DNA of 64,000 bases from Undaria pinnatifida (GCA_012845835.1 JABAKD010000008.1:7920775-7984774); one strand, 5' to 3'. Counted from the first letter of the stretch, positions 46,901-58,500 are shown. Notes: a model not told the origin generated them from the sequence alone. Numbers and translations are program-made.

Positions 46901-49741
46901 TCAGGTACGATACTCCGCAGTTCTGCCATAACTCCGGCGCCACGGCTAGTCATAAAACGCACCACCCTTTGATGGGGTCTTAGGTGCTCTCACTGCAATG
47001 TGGTAAAGCGGCAGCAGTTTTGGTGACCTGTAAGCACCGCGACAGTGTCGCTGAAGTTTGAAGATGTGGCTCCAGGTGGTTGTATTTTCTCTTTCTTACA
47101 CTGTGGCCGAGTTATTTTTTTACTGCTGTAGCGATGATCAGCGCCAGTACGTATGTACGTGTAATTTCGAAAAACAAGTTTTTCTGTGATCTAGCGCTAC
47201 CACGCTACAACACAGCAGTGTTTTTTGTCCACATTGCGTTGTTTTTGGAGGCGCACGTCTCCAGCGATTGTGGCGTCGGTGGCATAAGTCATAAATCCCA
47301 CCACCCTGTAGTACCTTCCTTCTTTCCCTATACACACGGCGAATCTTGGGCGATTTCATTAACATTCACCACCGCGACAGTGACGGTGAACAAGGCCTAA
47401 ACTGGCGGCGTGACTGCTGGGAGCATACGTGGCTAGTAGCTGGAAGGTGGAAGTACACGAAAAACACCAACGAAAACAAGAGTCGATGAAGATTGTTGAG
47501 CAATAGACGTCGTCAACAACGAAAACGACCAACTTCATCGACTTTAAAGTAAAAAAGAGCAACATCAACAACAGCAATTCAACTTGAACTTCAACTTCAA
47601 CTTGAACTTGAACTTTAACAACTTCAATACTGGACGGAAAAAAAATGTCTTGATAAAATCAAGCAAACATCCGCGAAGATGAGCAAATTGCGTGCTGGAC
47701 GCAGTTGGAAAGAACAACCAAAATGCGACTTTAATTAAACTTTAGTCGAGTGCTTGCAACGAACAAAAATATGGCAATATTCCAAAAACTGGCAAGATAG
47801 AAGGAACAGACATCGAACTTGGCGATATGTATCCTGCGATTCGAAAACAACCCTCCATATATGTGTATCCTGAGACTCGAAAACAACACTCCAAACAAAC
47901 GCGCGTGGAGAACGTTCAACGTACGAAAAAAGAGGTACCTGGTATGCACTACGCACCGTTACCCACCAGAACCCCACACACACACGCAACGAGGGACGAG
48001 AAAGACGGTCGACGCAAGGAAGTCAGTCGCGAACACAAAAACATGCTAACCCATCTTGACGGATAATTTTACTATTTTTATGTTATAAAATTTGCTGGTT
48101 ATGAACTTTTGAATGGGAGTCACGAAAAGTGTGTTGAGACTGCCGGCCTGGAAAATCGGCAAGGTATACGTAAATTTGGATTTGCCGAACTGTCTTGTGT
48201 CTGGCGAAAGTTTTTCGTGGACATATCCGTAGTCTTTCGTTGGTAAGTTTGAGGAAGTTTTATTTACTATTTGAATTTACTATTTCGAGACTTGCGAAAC
48301 AAACTTCCCGAAACCTGCCATTTTGTTCCAAGTTATTTGCCATGTGCAGTTTGTCGATGGAAACGCCCCGCAGTGCCTTGGCTTCGGTGACGCTCCATTA
48401 TTTGCACCTCGTACAGAGCGCGGAACCGTACTTACCGCCTTGTTTTTTGTCTGGATGATGACGGAGTGCCAGTGCTTTCCTAGAATAAACGAAACCTTCC
48501 CACCTATACCGGTATCACAACCTTAAGCGACATGAAATGATTCAATTGCGGCCTTTAGGCATTGATGCCGATTCACCCGTTATGATCAAGTAAGTACGCG
48601 TTGGCCCGTTGTTCACCTTGTCCTCGCCTGCTTTTAGGGACTGTCGCCTTTGGTGTCAACATCGTCCGCCGCGGGAACGACGACAGACCCGCCCGGTAAC
48701 GGAGCCGCGTCCCCCCCTTTCGGGGGCATCGACGCAATGGCAGTCGACCACCTCAGGGCGCCGGGAGGTGGCGGTACCGACGGTTCTCGAGCCATGGGTA
48801 CCCCCGGAGTGTCGTCTGTGAGTGCGGCAGTTGCAACCGTCGTGGCGATGGCACCGTCTCACGCGGCTAGTCACGACATGACGCCAATAGCGATGCACAA
48901 GGTGCTGTCAGCCCCAATGCTCTCTCCACCAGCCACCTCCGAAGGAGGACGGTCGCGCGAAGGCCCGGGGTCCGGTGGGTTGGACGCTCCGCGTCTTCCT
49001 CCTCTACGCCAGGTGCGCGCCGTTGGCGACTAATAGTGGGTGTCTTCTGTTGCAGCTTGCGTGGGAACCTAAGGCGTTGACCGGCGTTGCTTTCAATTGG
49101 TTGAGCAGCGCAATTGCAGCACTCTGCGAGTACGAGTAATCGTTATTATGCTCTGTTATTTTTCTTTTGGGGGGGGGGGTCTTAACGAAGTCTGCTGTCC
49201 CTTGATGAATGATAAACAGGTATCAGAACTACTTGGCCCGAGGCCTTCAACTGGTGACGGTGGCAACCCCAGCGGCAGATTCGGTGGCGGTGGCGGTGGC
49301 GGTGGCGGTGGCGGTGGCGGCGGTGCTGGTGGTGCTGGTGGTGCTGGTGGCGCTGGTGGTGCTGGTGGAGTGAACGGAACGGTGGGCAAGAGTAGCAGCG
49401 CGCTCGATCTCGGAGGCCTCAGCCCGGCTTCTGCATCCACCGCAACCGGTCGAGATTGCGGCTCGTATGCCATGTCTACCACACCTATGGCGACGTCGAT
49501 GACTACTTCCATGGCTGGCTCTACAAGCGGGACGTCCGATGCTGTCCGTACCGCCCGTCCTAACGAAACGAGGTCGCCTCGCACGCACATGAGGCATTCG
49601 AGTGAGTCTGCTCTGCCTTCTGCGGCGATCGCGGCCGCGGCTGCGGCCGCTCTGAGGTCGGAGCCGATGGAGATGGACTCGGGTAACAGGAGTGAGTGGG
49701 CTCAAGGAATCCGCGGTAGACATCGACCACCATCACGATGA
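28934..49741 (+). CDS. MYB3R: Three-repeat MYB (3R-MYB) transcription factor
   Basis: A DNA-binding factor; 3R-MYBs in plants and animals control cell-cycle genes. Exons: 28934-29116, 29948-30292, 37865-37960, 39431-39534, 39920-40019, 41026-41166, 41278-41433, 41690-41779, 42194-42406, 43165-43308, 43756-44073, 44300-44476, 44950-45039, 45364-45576, 48638-49012, 49220-49741; about 1088 residues, all phases compatible. R1: W204, W224, W244. R2: W257, W279, W298, with two extra residues (SGAQKVKWS). R3: W311, W330 and F349 where W is usual. The rest is low-complexity Ser/Pro/Ala/Gly, including a poly-Gly/Ala tract in exon 16. The first two exons are joined only by phase and orientation. Alternatives: NAGNAG acceptor at 41021-41026; exon 9 could end at 42442; exon 12 could end at 44482. 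Confidence 0.85.
29117..29947 (+). other. MYB intron 1
   Basis: GTAAGT donor and CTGCAG acceptor. No repeat shared with the rest of the window except TACCAGGTA (29419). Confidence 0.5.
31215..31280 (-). repeat. Short-ORF repeat, subfamily A fragment
   Basis: The minus strand from 31275 reads [13 protein letters not shown]. Only the core is preserved. Confidence 0.6.
32040..32150 (-). repeat. Short-ORF repeat, subfamily B
   Basis: The minus strand from 32127 reads [14 protein letters not shown], with CAGCTTGCAAAG just upstream. Confidence 0.65.
32630..32850 (+). repeat. R400 repeat fragment
   Basis: TCCTCCGGCGGATGGGGAAA, then ACTCAGTTGCTTTCGCAA and AGCGCTAGCTGGCGCGTCC, as in 52865-53280 but cut short after GCAGCGCAAGC. 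Confidence 0.65.
33175..33350 (+). mobile_element. Fold-back-family unit, 5'-truncated
   Basis: From CCCTGATAGCTACACTG through the short ORF at 33298 ([15 protein letters not shown]) to the A/T-rich end. Same unit as 2387-2670. Confidence 0.65.
33955..34060 (+). repeat. Short-ORF repeat, subfamily B
   Basis: Nearly identical to 7898-8004. ORF 33995-34048: [17 protein letters not shown], stop TAG. Confidence 0.7.
34152..34241 (+). mobile_element. Small TTAACCCC inverted-repeat element, copy 1
   Basis: 90 bp with ends TTAACCCCTT and AAAGGGGTTAA. Inner CTGGAAACCCGTTTTTGGGG and AGGGAGGGGTTCGGGGGCTC recur at 51848-51936 and 62388-62466. Confidence 0.65.
36004..36066 (+). repeat. Two tandem 30-bp units, each palindromic
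   Basis: ACCCCATCCCGAAG(C/G)GG then TATCGATGGGGTT, at 36004 and 36034. CCCCATC pairs with GATGGGG within each unit, so each can fold back. Confidence 0.85.
36764..36800 (+). repeat. Three CATGCGGGGAA 11-mers in tandem
   Basis: Starts at 36764, 36775 and 36786, with a fourth CATG at 36797. In MYB intron 2. Confidence 0.9.
37290..37370 (+). repeat. R400 repeat fragment
   Basis: TCCTCCGGCAAATGGGGAAA followed by GCTTAAGCTCACCAC and CACGTATTTTCATA, the left end of the 52865-53280 copy. Confidence 0.6.
45151..45410 (+). repeat. 137-bp tandem duplication at MYB exon 14 acceptor
   Basis: CCCTTGATGAG, GGTTGCTGCCGACTAC, CCAGGTACC and CTTCTTGAG recur with a 137-bp period (45151 and 45288). The duplicated block contains the intron end, the CCAG acceptor and the first codons of exon 14. 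A decoy exon start at about 45245 reads [14 protein letters not shown], against [14 protein letters not shown] in the used exon at 45364. Confidence 0.85.
45577..48637 (+). other. MYB intron 14, 3.1 kb
   Basis: GTGTGA donor, TTTTAG acceptor. Contains a perfect-looking 41-bp tandem pair at 46704-46785. No recognised exon or transposon. Confidence 0.5.
46704..46785 (+). repeat. 41-bp tandem pair
   Basis: TGTTATTTGACGCATCGACA starts at 46704 and 46745; the copies differ by one base near the end (GTATACGCG/GTACACGCG). Confidence 0.9.
49283..49370 (+). repeat. GGTGGC / GGTGCT coding tandem repeat
   Basis: Hexamer GGTGGC followed by GGTGCTGGT repeats, in frame in MYB exon 16. It encodes about 14 Gly followed by (Ala-Gly-Gly)n. 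Likely length-polymorphic. Confidence 0.9.
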
Positions 49742-50629
49742 TCACGATAATCGCTTAGGTTCGGTTCGGGTAGGTTCGGGTAGGATGGGTAGGTGGTGGT
49801 GGTTCGTGTGGTAGTGGTGGCGGTAGGTAGGTAGTGATATATAGTATCTAGTGATGGACGAGTCTATATGTAGCATGTAAATGATTGTTGGATATCTGTG
49901 AAGGGTGAAGTCTTTTGTGGGAGCGGGGGCGGAAGAGGGAGCATGTAGACGGAGGTCGTCATTATGCATCCGGAAATGATGCAGAAATCAATCCCGTGCC
50001 CCCCAGTTTTAAGTTTTTGACGCGGACTTGTTCGGGCGAGGTGGGGTCGACATGGCGGGAAAAGCCATAACCCAGGGGGTAGGAAGATGGCATGAAAAGG
50101 TAGCGAGATAGCTGCAATAAGCGCAGGCCGTACATTCGTCACGTATAGTCAAGGGTGCGCACGGCGGTGCCAGTTTTAGTCTAGGAAATAAATTGTTTTA
50201 GCTCTGCAAGTCACGAGGAATACAGTATCCAATAGCTCCATACGCACACGCACCCATCAAACATTCATCCTATCAAAATATATCTCACTTAAGATTGCGT
50301 TGAAAAAACGTGTTTATTACAGGCGAGTTCGCCGCGTGTGACACCCTTACCGCCTTATGGGGCTTATGGTGGTACCTGATATATATACATGCACACTAGT
50401 ATTGCTCTCTGAAATCCGCACAATGTTTTATTTTAGAACCAGGTGAAGAGGATTCGCGCGAAATACGACGTAATTTTCGTTGTTATTATTGCCATTGTTA
50501 TTAGACACAGACGAATGATGTGTTACCAATCTAACACTTGGTCATGCATGATAGGTAGTGTAATGCAATGCAATCTTAATATTAGGTCCTGACTCATGAA
50601 ACTTGCTAAAAACGGGCGATCGATGTAGT
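49742..50629. other. 3' region of the MYB gene; no further gene
   Basis: GGTAGGTTCGGGTAGG-type short repeats follow the stop. No open frame with a known domain. Confidence 0.4.
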
Positions 50630-50705
50630 ACGCAGCTTGCAAAAATGAGTATCGACCCTAAATTCGTCGAACTCACAGCTGACGTCGTTACAAATATTTT
50701 ATAAA
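50630..50705 (+). repeat. Short-ORF repeat, subfamily B
   Basis: CAGCTTGCAAAAATGAGT; ORF 50645-50704: [19 protein letters not shown] then TAA. Confidence 0.7.
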
Positions 50706-51847
50706 ATAATACCAGGTATGAGCATGACACTCGACATGACGTTGATTATATATCATATACTCAAACTAATGGCAAGGCAGACAAAGACGCGTTAAAACTA
50801 CCTTTGCAGAGAGCAGTATGTGGCGCTAATCCCCCTTCACTGACTGCTAGCCGTGCAGATGTTGCAACATTCACACCTTGAAGATGACACAATTGAATAG
50901 ACTAACACTGTTGATATAGCCGCAGTACAGAGAAAGACTTATCTTCATGACGAACGGCTTGAATTACTATCCCCACGCGGTACACTGCTGGGGTCTCTCG
51001 AAGCAAAAGCATGTCTTGTCCGTCTGTCCACCAGTCACACATCGTTGCTTCCAAGCGTTACTCCGCTGGAAATTCAATTTTGATGCGCCTCGCGAACGCG
51101 GGCGAATGACATCCAATGACCACGAGGACCGATACACAGCACGCAAATGCTCGGCCTGGGCCAAACCCCTCCTCCTGGGGTACCTGTGTGTCGAGCCACA
51201 CATTGGTTGACTTTTACGTCGAAGCGATTTACTTCAAAAACCAGGCATGCATGTCATTCAGGAAAAAATGCGAGAATGGATGCATGTGCGAAACTCAACG
51301 TATAACAGGCACGTGAAGAACATGCCTTCCAGGCATGTTATTAGCGCTAGTCCCGCCTTGATGGTGAGGAAACAAAAAAATGGGTGCCTCCAACAGCAGG
51401 CAAGGCTGGTCCACGATCTCGTTCGATCTCCAGCGCAAGTGTTGCCAACAGTAGGCGAGGCGGGTCCTTCGTCCATAATCTCAATCGATCTCTTCGCGGG
51501 TGGTCATTTCTTCCAAGCAGCGGCAACTGCACAGCTCATGGGAGCATTCTGTTTCGTCCCTGAACCAATTCTGCGTCCATCGAGCAAAAATACGGGAAAG
51601 GGAGGGAGCAGGCACACAACATACCGAAAGAGCTGGTCACTTGTAGAGTTCGTTCATTTTTTCAACTCGTGAGGTGTGGAAACCATAACCCCTCCCAAGA
51701 CACGAATCAACCATGGCGTAACTATTTGTAGACACGAGGCAGTGAGAGAAAATCACAGGTCAGACAATACATACTGGTTTACTGTTCCCGTTTTTTTTAG
51801 GGGGGGGGGGGGGTCACACCTAACCCGACATTTTGACTGCTGTAACC
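50706..51847. other. Intergenic, no gene recognised
   Basis: Frames 50947-51210 and 51247-51672 match no family. A CCAACAGCAGGCAAGGCTGG / CCAACAGTAGGCGAGGCGGG near-repeat lies at about 51391 and 51447, inside a duplicated block of about 60 bp (GGTCC...TCGATCTC). Confidence 0.4.
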
Positions 51848-51936
51848 TTAACGCCTTTACGACTGTAAGCCTTTTTTTTACAAGTTTACTAGAAGCTAGT
51901 ACAGGGAGCAATTTACGGGGCCTCTAGAGGGGTTAA
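51848..51936 (+). mobile_element. Small TTAACCCC inverted-repeat element, copy 2
   Basis: 89 bp, TTAACGCCTTTACGACTG...CCTCTAGAGGGGTTAA. Same inner order as 34152-34241, including GTACAGGGAG. Confidence 0.6.
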
Positions 51937-52584
51937 ACGCTGAAACTCTAACGGGGATAATGGGGTGAGGGGGTGTGTCCTGCGGTATTCTCCCGCAGGC
52001 TCTTGCTCATACAAATAGTTCCGGTCCATGAACCACACCTACCAGGTACATAATATTATCGCCAGGAAGGTAGTCGTAGTCTAGAGTTACACATACTCGT
52101 AGCGTACACGAGAATCGCGTCCGCACCGCACATCGTGGCACGTTGGTGATGATGAGAGTAGTGCTCGTGGTAAAGTCCGCGTAGATTTTGTTTTTAAAAA
52201 AACATTGCAAAGGAACGGGTTCTCCTGGTAGTATTATCTGACCGGGATTTCGAAAACACCTCTAAAACGCACGCTCGTTGCGCGCCCGTGTTTCTGGACT
52301 CTTTTTTGTTCGGCCTTTTTTGCATGCATATTTTGAAATACTCAGAACTAGACTAATGTTATTGTCTTTCAATGTTACTAGACTTTTCATAGGACTATTA
52401 ATAGTTAGACAACGGATTTTGACAGCTGTCCGGGTGGTTTGCAGGTGATCTGGCAACCAATCTTGATAGAAATTTCGATCTTACAAGGTTACAAGGTAAA
52501 ACTAGTAGCTGCATTATAACCATTGCTGTTGATGTTCACCCTGATAACATCCGTACAACAAACGAGCGGCCGGTGTTTCACGAA

Positions 52585-52645
52585 GCTTGCAAAGATGAGT
52601 ATCGACCTTAATTCATCAACTCACAGCTGACGTGTTTGCAAGTTT
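52585..52645 (+). repeat. Short-ORF repeat, subfamily B, frameshifted
   Basis: GAAGCTTGCAAAGATGAGTA with ATG at 52595. Short deletions after ATCGACC move the rest out of frame, unlike most other copies. Confidence 0.6.
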
Positions 52646-52864
52646 TTCTTTCAAGTAGAGGTCTCCAAACGATTCCCTTCGTCAATACGCAGGTGATCTT
52701 TTTTAATTGAAACGGTATTTCGCGGAAACTGGAAATATTTGTGGTTTCGTTAAATGATCTGATGTTGTACTCGATAAATTCCCTCTTGAACACCTAAGTT
52801 TTGCTTTATTTTTAAGGAGTCCGAAAATGAAAACTGCTACGAGTACCTGGCACCTGGTGAAACA

Positions 52865-53280
52865 ACTTTTTTTTGTTGATCCTCCAGCGGATGGGGAAAA
52901 ATAAAGCTTAAGCTCACCACACTTCCACGTATTTTCATACACGTCGTGTGTCAAATTAACTCAGTTGCATTCGCAATCCAGCGTTAGCTGGCGCGTCCTG
53001 CAGTTCCCGTGGTAGCGATAGCGCAAGCTGTCCCTGCCGGCGGTCCCCCTTACTACTCAGGCAGCGCAAGCTATTATACCGTTGTACACGAATGCGTGAG
53101 TATGTCGACCCGACCTGACCCCTGGGGGTCACGTGCGGTGGAGATAGCCACCCGGAACGGCATCATTCCGGGTGTAGTGTGGGGCTTGCGCAAGCTCACC
53201 CAATAACAAAACCCTCGGCGATGAGAAAACAGCCTGCAGCCGGACTTGGTTCAGTCACGGTCCACTTCAGGCGTTGGTCC
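52865..53280 (+). repeat. R400 repeat, long copy
   Basis: Reads from TGATCCTCCAGCGGATGGGG to TCACGGTCCACTTCAGGCGT; reversed relative to 1991-2386 and similar over its whole length. Inner features: CACCCGGAACGGCATCATTCCGGGTG (a hairpin) and TTGCGCAAGCTCACC. Confidence 0.72.
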
Positions 53281-53309
53281 GGAACATTTTATAAACATGT
53301 ATATATATA

Positions 53310-53370
53310 AACACGTCAGCTGTGAATTCGACTAATTTAGGGTCGATGCTCATATTTGCAAGCTGCGTGA
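53310..53370 (-). repeat. Short-ORF repeat, subfamily B
   Basis: The minus strand from 53353 reads M-S-I-D-P-K-L-V-E-F-T-A-D-V, preceded by CACGCAGCTTGCAAAT. Confidence 0.6.
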
Positions 53371-55565
53371 TATGTCGGCCGTTCGGTTTTGCAGATGTAT
53401 TATCCTTTTAAACATTGCTTCTATGGATGTTGGCAGGGTGCACACCAACAACAGAAACTAATAATAATAGTTGGTTTTCGGTTGGTAGGTAGGTGGTAGG
53501 TGGTAGTGGTAAGTACTATACGTTCTTCATTCCAAGGTACAGTAGTAGACTAAGTTGTTATGATTCGTCATTGTTGATGGCAATTTTGAATAAATCTTCG
53601 TACAGCAGTAGTAAAACCCAACCAATAATAGTAACGGTTCCAATGACACATACATCACCTCAGATAGTGAACATCAAACCTGCATTGAAACATCATGGCA
53701 TTAGCATTGTACATGACATGCAAATGAGTAGCCCTTAGACCAGTACGATAATAAGAAAATTTCGAAAGAGTATTGATGTAATACATCGTTTTTCTCGCAA
53801 TCAAATCGAACAACACATCATGAATATAACTATCACCAGTACCTGGTGTCTACACCATCATTATCAAAGTTACAATGGAGAATAGAAATGACAAGACTTC
53901 GTATGTTTAATTAATTGACCGTGTATATAGTATTTCTTCGCTCAGCCCTGGTGATCACGACTGTGGTCAACTTGTCTTGCAATGCGTCGTATTTCGAAAA
54001 TTATTAGCCGAAAACAGATTTGACAAACTGTCCTGCACGGACCATCCAATCTTGGATACAGCCAAAGCAATCCACCTCGACATGCACTAGTACGCTCGAG
54101 TTATTAAATTACGTACAAGTACCGTAGCCAAAACCACCGGACTCGGCCATACCAGGTAAATAGCACCAGGAGTGTTTGTTCGCATAAAAGCGGATACTGA
54201 ACCTATAGTCTAGTCTAAAAGTCGCAGTCCCATCTTTGCTGCAATCTAAAACGGAGCACCGCTCCTGAGGGAAATCTTGTGGTCTATACATTCTCGTAGC
54301 GAGTCGAAGGCCGACCGACTCTGCGGAGCAAGCAGTCAAAACATCAAAACATACCCAGCATGTCCGAAAATTGCCGATTTGGATCCAGGAAATTGAAGCG
54401 AAATTGCACTGGAACATGGTAGTTATCAGAGGTGAAATCAATCATCAATCATTGCACCGACGTTTTGGGGGCCAAAACTACTAAACTACTTGGAATTAGA
54501 GTTGGCTCAGTTTTGCAGTACTACACAGCAGTGAGAGGATTAACTCGATTGGCGAGTGCAAGGACTATTACAAGGACTACTATTAATACTAGCGGTACCT
54601 GCCTTGCACACCGCCATAGAAAACAACAGTGCAGCACGGGGCCACGCGGAGAAGCATCACAGCAGTAGAGCCATGGAGCGCTACCACTAGAATCGGTTCA
54701 TCAATTTTACGTAGAAAACGCGACAACACGCCAATTCCAGATCATCTCAGTGACCACCCACGTCGCCATTTCGCGTCGGGTGCACAGGTACTGCATAGCA
54801 CTGAGGGACCGCCAGGCCGCTAGGGGAAGGATGGAAGAAACTCGAGGAGTGCTGCCAATGACGTGGGGGTGGAGGGTTGATGAGGCATAGGACATAGGAC
54901 AAACAAGAGTATAGGTACTGTGCTGTAGCAGTATGACAGGAGGAAGGTGTAATGAGAGGAAGCTTCAAGAAAGTATTTGGAGAGAAACCTTCAAGAACGG
55001 CAAGTACAAAATGGTAAGACAGTGCGAAACGAGATAATGCTGTACGGAACGATGTTAGATTTATGTCGGAGCGAAATATGTACGGTACATTGTCGGGGGG
55101 CAAAACCAGTAGGTGATAGCATTTTAGGTACAGGAAGTACATAAAGAGAAAATCATCAATAGGATGATAGTATTATAGGTACAGCAAGTATTTAAACGGA
55201 GGTACAGCAGTAGACGCGTACTCCAGTGAGTACATGAGTACATGCCGGGAAGGAGAATGGATATGTGTGAGAGTGGCAGTATTCGGTGCGTTGTGTGTTG
55301 TGTGTTGTGTGTTGTGTGTTGAGTCAGGTTTTTGCTTTTTGCGTTTGTAATTAATTGTGCACAGCACTTTGTCGGAAGGCAAACGAAAAATCAATATTTC
55401 CAAGCATAATGATAACAGTAAAATAAGAACAAGTAATAAAGTGGCCTTGGCACATAACGTGGGCATGCATGAACCAGGTGCAATGTGAAGCGCCCCTCTA
55501 TTGCGATGCACGGTGGGTACTCTGCCCTGCCCTGCCCTGCCCTGCCCGCCTGGGTATCCCCTCAC
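53371..55565. other. Intergenic / 3' side of WDR59
   Basis: The last WDR59 exon should be on the minus strand here, but I find no sequence matching the expected C-terminal Cys-rich end. Two simple repeats: GTGTGTTGT units at 55290-55322 and GCCCT pentamers at 55523-55547. Confidence 0.4.
55523..55547 (+). repeat. GCCCT pentamer repeat
   Basis: Five GCCCT/GCCCG units starting 19 bp into the WDR59 intron that follows the zinc-finger exon. On the coding strand this is a GGGCA run that could form a G-quadruplex near the donor. Confidence 0.8.
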
Positions 55566-58500
55566 CTCGATGTGGGTAGAGTGCCCACCGTGCCCGCACA
55601 AGCGACAAGACAGATGCTCACCGTCGACGGCTTTGTAGCAGACCGAGCAGTGGAATGGCCCGTGAGGCTCCTGTCCAAAAAAGCGGTGAGGGCGCACAAG
55701 GGACGCGTGAAACAACCGGGGCGTGTTCGACATTACCGCTTGTTCCCCACAATGTCTGCCATCCAGTGCGTTGTTAACTTCCTGCGTGGTATCATAACTG
55801 GTAATAAAAGTGTCATTTAACTATTTGTACAGTACTGTAAGTATTTGGTCAATGTGCGACTTAGACTATACATTTGCCTCAAGCTTCAATATGGCAAACT
55901 GGTATAATCACGTCAAACCTCACCCAATCACATTACATCACACCTGACAAGATAACATAATATATCCCACGCATCAAACCGCACACAATCTCATCGCATC
56001 TGACACGAAAACATAACACAATCATGCCAGTAGCGCGTAACACACCTCATCACCGCCCTGTTCGCTGCAGAGATACGCCACCATGCCATTCCGCCGCTGT
56101 CTAGTTGAAAACTTCTCGGTACCTTGTGTGGCGCTTCGGTGGCCGCCGAACGCGCCCGTCTGGTGGCTCGTTGCCTCGGCCATCACGCCCTGTGCGCCCC
56201 ACTGGTACAGCCTCTCCGCGTAACAGGCCAAGTAGCGGTCGTACGTTGCGGCCTTTTCTTCCTCCTCCTGCTGCGTCTTTTCTGCGGCGGCTTCGTTCGT
56301 TGAACCAGAGCCCAAGACGCAGGCGATGGACGCAAGCATCTGAGGGTCTCTCCTGGTCTCGAAATGGCTGAAAATGGTGTTGATTAATCTTGGCCCCGTG
56401 CTCTTCCACGATGGGAAACATCTGCCACGCGTATGAGGCGACACGGGCACGTACGAAACGCTCGTGTTAATAGGTTACTGGTACTAAATAGTTGTAGATT
56501 GATAGACTACTATTGCTGTAGTTTAACAGTCAATGTTTATAGATTGCTGTACGAGGCAATATAATTATAGATTAGAATATACCTGGCATAATTATATTTT
56601 AGTAATCGCACTTCAGTGCACTAAATTGGGCCCTCACGCAAGCGTGGCCGTGGATGTCAGATTTGTCTTACTGTTAATACTGTTAATAGCACCGACGAAA
56701 TGGTGTTGGAAAGCGGTGTTACGCGTATGCAAATGTACGGTCGGGGCCAACAAACTCGTCCTTCTTGAAGCCTCGCACCCTTCACCAAACACCTCCACAA
56801 GCAATATTACTTCGAGGTAGTATAACAACAATTGAAAAATGCCGGTCGCATTCGAAAATGTTAGCTGTCTAGTTCAGGCTTCGCAATAACTGCATCCAAG
56901 CCAACAGTAAAATGTTGGACTGGCCAGGCGTAGCGTTGATGTATACCGGTATATTAATGGGAGCATAACCCGCCAAGAATATCAAAAGCAGCCAAATTAA
57001 CGTTGAAAGTGTGCACGAAACGGACAGATCACATCGGTGGTATTGATGACCTGTGTATTTCAGGGCAGCAGGTAGATCCCTGATCCACACGATCTGCAAG
57101 GCAAATAGGTTGATCATGTTGCAAGTTGCATGTTGCCGAGTGGGAGCTGTATCATCTTCACGACGATATGATATGCTAATAGCACATATTTCCTGTGTTC
57201 GATCTGTGCTGCACAGATGCTGCACAGCATATAATATCGACACATAGGATCTATTAATAGATGATCTAGATCGTGACCTGTCCGGCGCGTGAAAAAAGCA
57301 GTGCGAGACGCCTTCTAACGGGCGTTCTCACCTGGACCCCACTTGTCCAGTGGCCGCCTCGCCCTCCGCCCCTTTATCGGCAGCGTCAGCCATGAGCGCC
57401 CAAAAGCTGTACACGAGCGTTGATGCATACATACACCATGATTAAAACGCACATCACAACATGAAAAAAAACGTGTTTTTAGGTGATTCATCGGGGGGCG
57501 AAATGAACACGCCGAAGCGAGAGAAAACCCTCGCCCCCACACGCCAAGACGCTCGGCAAGCTGCTTGCAGCAGCAGTCGGAACCACAGGAGTAGGCACTA
57601 CAGTAGTAGCGGTAGCAAAAAATCTTCGAGCTCACAATAAACGAGGGGCTGGGGCCATTTGCTCAACCCACAGCCTACATCCATGGAGTCTATACAGCCG
57701 ACCTAAAACCCACAGCCTATACAGATTCAATAAAAATCGACTAGCAGCGGGGATGTTGAACCCTCTCCGCGACAAAAACGAAGGCACTTACCGAGGAAGA
57801 GTACCTGTGACCACGGCTTGCCCGACAAGTCGTTGAGGTTAAAACCTCGTACCTATATATACGAGTGGAGCTGGAAAGAAAAAGTGGCGGGGAAAACACA
57901 CACCAAGCCTACGGTCTACATACAGCCTACAGCCCAAATACAGACCAGAGCGGTACGATACAGCAGTCACGAAGGCACAACGCTCACCTGGCCAATTCGC
58001 CGCGGCCGCTGACAGTAGCCACCGCTGCGTTATGTCTGCTTAGGTGCCCGATGGACGGCCTCAATGGTATGTTTGCTTCCCCCTCGTCGACGGTTGTTCT
58101 CGATCCTCTTGATGCCCGAGGAGTACCGCCACGCCAGAGGTCTGTCCCCGAACGACTCCTGTTCCCGCTCGCGTGAACTGCATCCGGACTGGACATCAAC
58201 GTTAGACACATTAGACAGATATTATACAAAGCGAGAGCTGCACATTAAGATTGTACATGAAAGACAGACAAGAGAGCGAGCGCTGCACACTAGCATTAGA
58301 CGCAGCAAACAGAGCGAGAGGGCTCAACGTCAACACTAGACATAGTAGACACATAGCGCTAGCTACGCAATAACATTCAGACACATTGAACAGATAGAGA
58401 GCGGATTCACGCGGCCAGTGATATGGTATGCTTATGTCGGTACTTGTCTCGACGAAAGCAGAGAAACCTCGGTGGATACGCCCTGTGTGGAACCTCAGCC

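Noticed and set aside
49156-49723. Long minus-strand frames opposite the last MYB exon
   Set aside because: They are shadows of the Gly/Ala repeat and Ser-rich coding sequence on the plus strand.
56123-56126. A GTACCG donor inside the WDR59 exon 56046-56421
   Set aside because: Using it breaks the phase with the zinc-finger exon, whereas reading through to GAG/GTGTGT at 56046 keeps phase 0.
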